A model generated the notes under the pieces. The model saw nothing but the letters and a program-made list of their open reading frames with translations. It searched no databases and was not told where the DNA came from. The translations under genes and the position numbers were made by a program. From contig CANBWW010000050.1 in assembly GCA_947373235.1 (NCBI GenBank), positions 1 through 6,900 on the forward strand: DNA of 6,900 bases, read 5' to 3'. Shown piece after piece: positions 6,636 through 6,900 of the stretch. Each line of letters starts with the position of its first letter. The stretch's first letter is position 1. The stretch comes from Candidatus Altimarinota bacterium (GTDB lineage: Bacteria > Patescibacteriota > Gracilibacteria > BD1-5 > UBA2023).

Positions 6636-6900
6636 TTATAAAAATATTCGGATTGCCTTCTTTTTTCACATTTCTACAAGTGTTCACTCTGAAGATATAG
6701 TAACAATTAATTTATCACTAAGTACATTTTCTCAATCAATACGAACAGATCATCATTGTATTGCATTACGCAAATCTCAATAAGTTTTACAAAATCCGAT
6801 ATTCTTTATTAAAGAATGAATAGATATTTGATCATTAGTTAAATCAAGGGCGTGACGAAATTCTTTTACATCTGGTGTTTCTATATCCTCTAGTTTAATA
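6636..6900 (-). CDS. tyrS: Tyrosyl-tRNA synthetase, C-terminal part (5' end outside the window)
   Basis: The last 87 codons before TAA 6636-6638; the gene continues past the right edge. The fragment ends in an S4-type RNA-binding domain: KTYGDLRNAIQGGSVRIDGE (from about 6788) matches the S4 core of TyrRS (A-R-R-x-I-x-Q-G-G-V-x-I-N-G), and LVEMGKKKAIRI matches the closing V-x-x-GKK-x-x-x-I strand. This domain binds tRNA-Tyr in bacterial TyrRS. Six of seven Gly codons are UGA, including two in a row at 6750-6755 coding the GG pair. Without recoding this piece would look like non-coding DNA. The catalytic domain is not in view, so the assignment rests on the S4 region and the C-terminal motif; another S4 protein is possible but less likely. 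Confidence 0.8.

Noticed and set aside
1..6900. UGA read as tryptophan (code 4, Mycoplasma-like)
   Set aside because: TGG is used for Trp in the same genes, and UGA falls at conserved Gly positions in LspA, MazG and TyrRS.

Overview
The window comes from an AT-rich bacterial genome that reads UGA as glycine (NCBI translation table 25). This code is known from the candidate phyla Absconditabacteria (SR1) and Gracilibacteria (BD1-5/GN02), and one of these is the likely source. All seven protein genes lie on the minus strand. Read with the standard code they break into fragments. Read with UGA as Gly, each becomes one open frame ending in TAA or TAG. I count 40 in-frame UGA codons, and many fall where the protein family has a conserved glycine, such as Asn-Gly-x-Ala-Phe in LspA, Glu-Leu-Gly-Asp in MazG and Gly-Lys-Lys at the end of TyrRS. 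TGG is used for Trp in the same genes, so UGA is not Trp. The two lineages cannot be told apart from this window.

Layout, in transcription order (right to left). First comes a tight gene cluster: the 3' end of tyrS (6900-6636), a small MazG-like pyrophosphohydrolase (6631-6242), cutA (6239-5916), lspA (5912-5406), a six-helix membrane protein of unknown function (5431-4664) and an AMMECR1-like protein (4658-4116). Gaps are 2-5 bases, with one 26-base overlap (lspA/membrane gene), so these are probably cotranscribed from a promoter outside the window. A 97-base spacer follows, carrying a terminator-like hairpin with a T7 run that ends only 11 bases before the next start codon.

The rest of the window (4016 to 1, and on past the left edge) is one very large secreted protein. 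In order it has a signal peptide, a right-handed parallel beta-helix, a carbohydrate-binding-like domain, an Ig-like domain, six tandem cadherin/VCBS-like repeats of about 90 residues, and a Gly-Thr/Gly-Pro linker encoded by a hexanucleotide repeat. It looks like a surface adhesin or a surface glycan-binding or glycan-degrading protein. Contact with a host or prey cell is a reasonable guess, given the episymbiotic or predatory life of known relatives, but the sequence does not show it.

The right-hand cluster is housekeeping: translation (tyrS), nucleotide clean-up (mazG-like), metal tolerance (cutA) and lipoprotein maturation (lspA). No tRNA, rRNA, CRISPR array or insertion sequence was seen. 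Apart from the spacer there is essentially no non-coding DNA.
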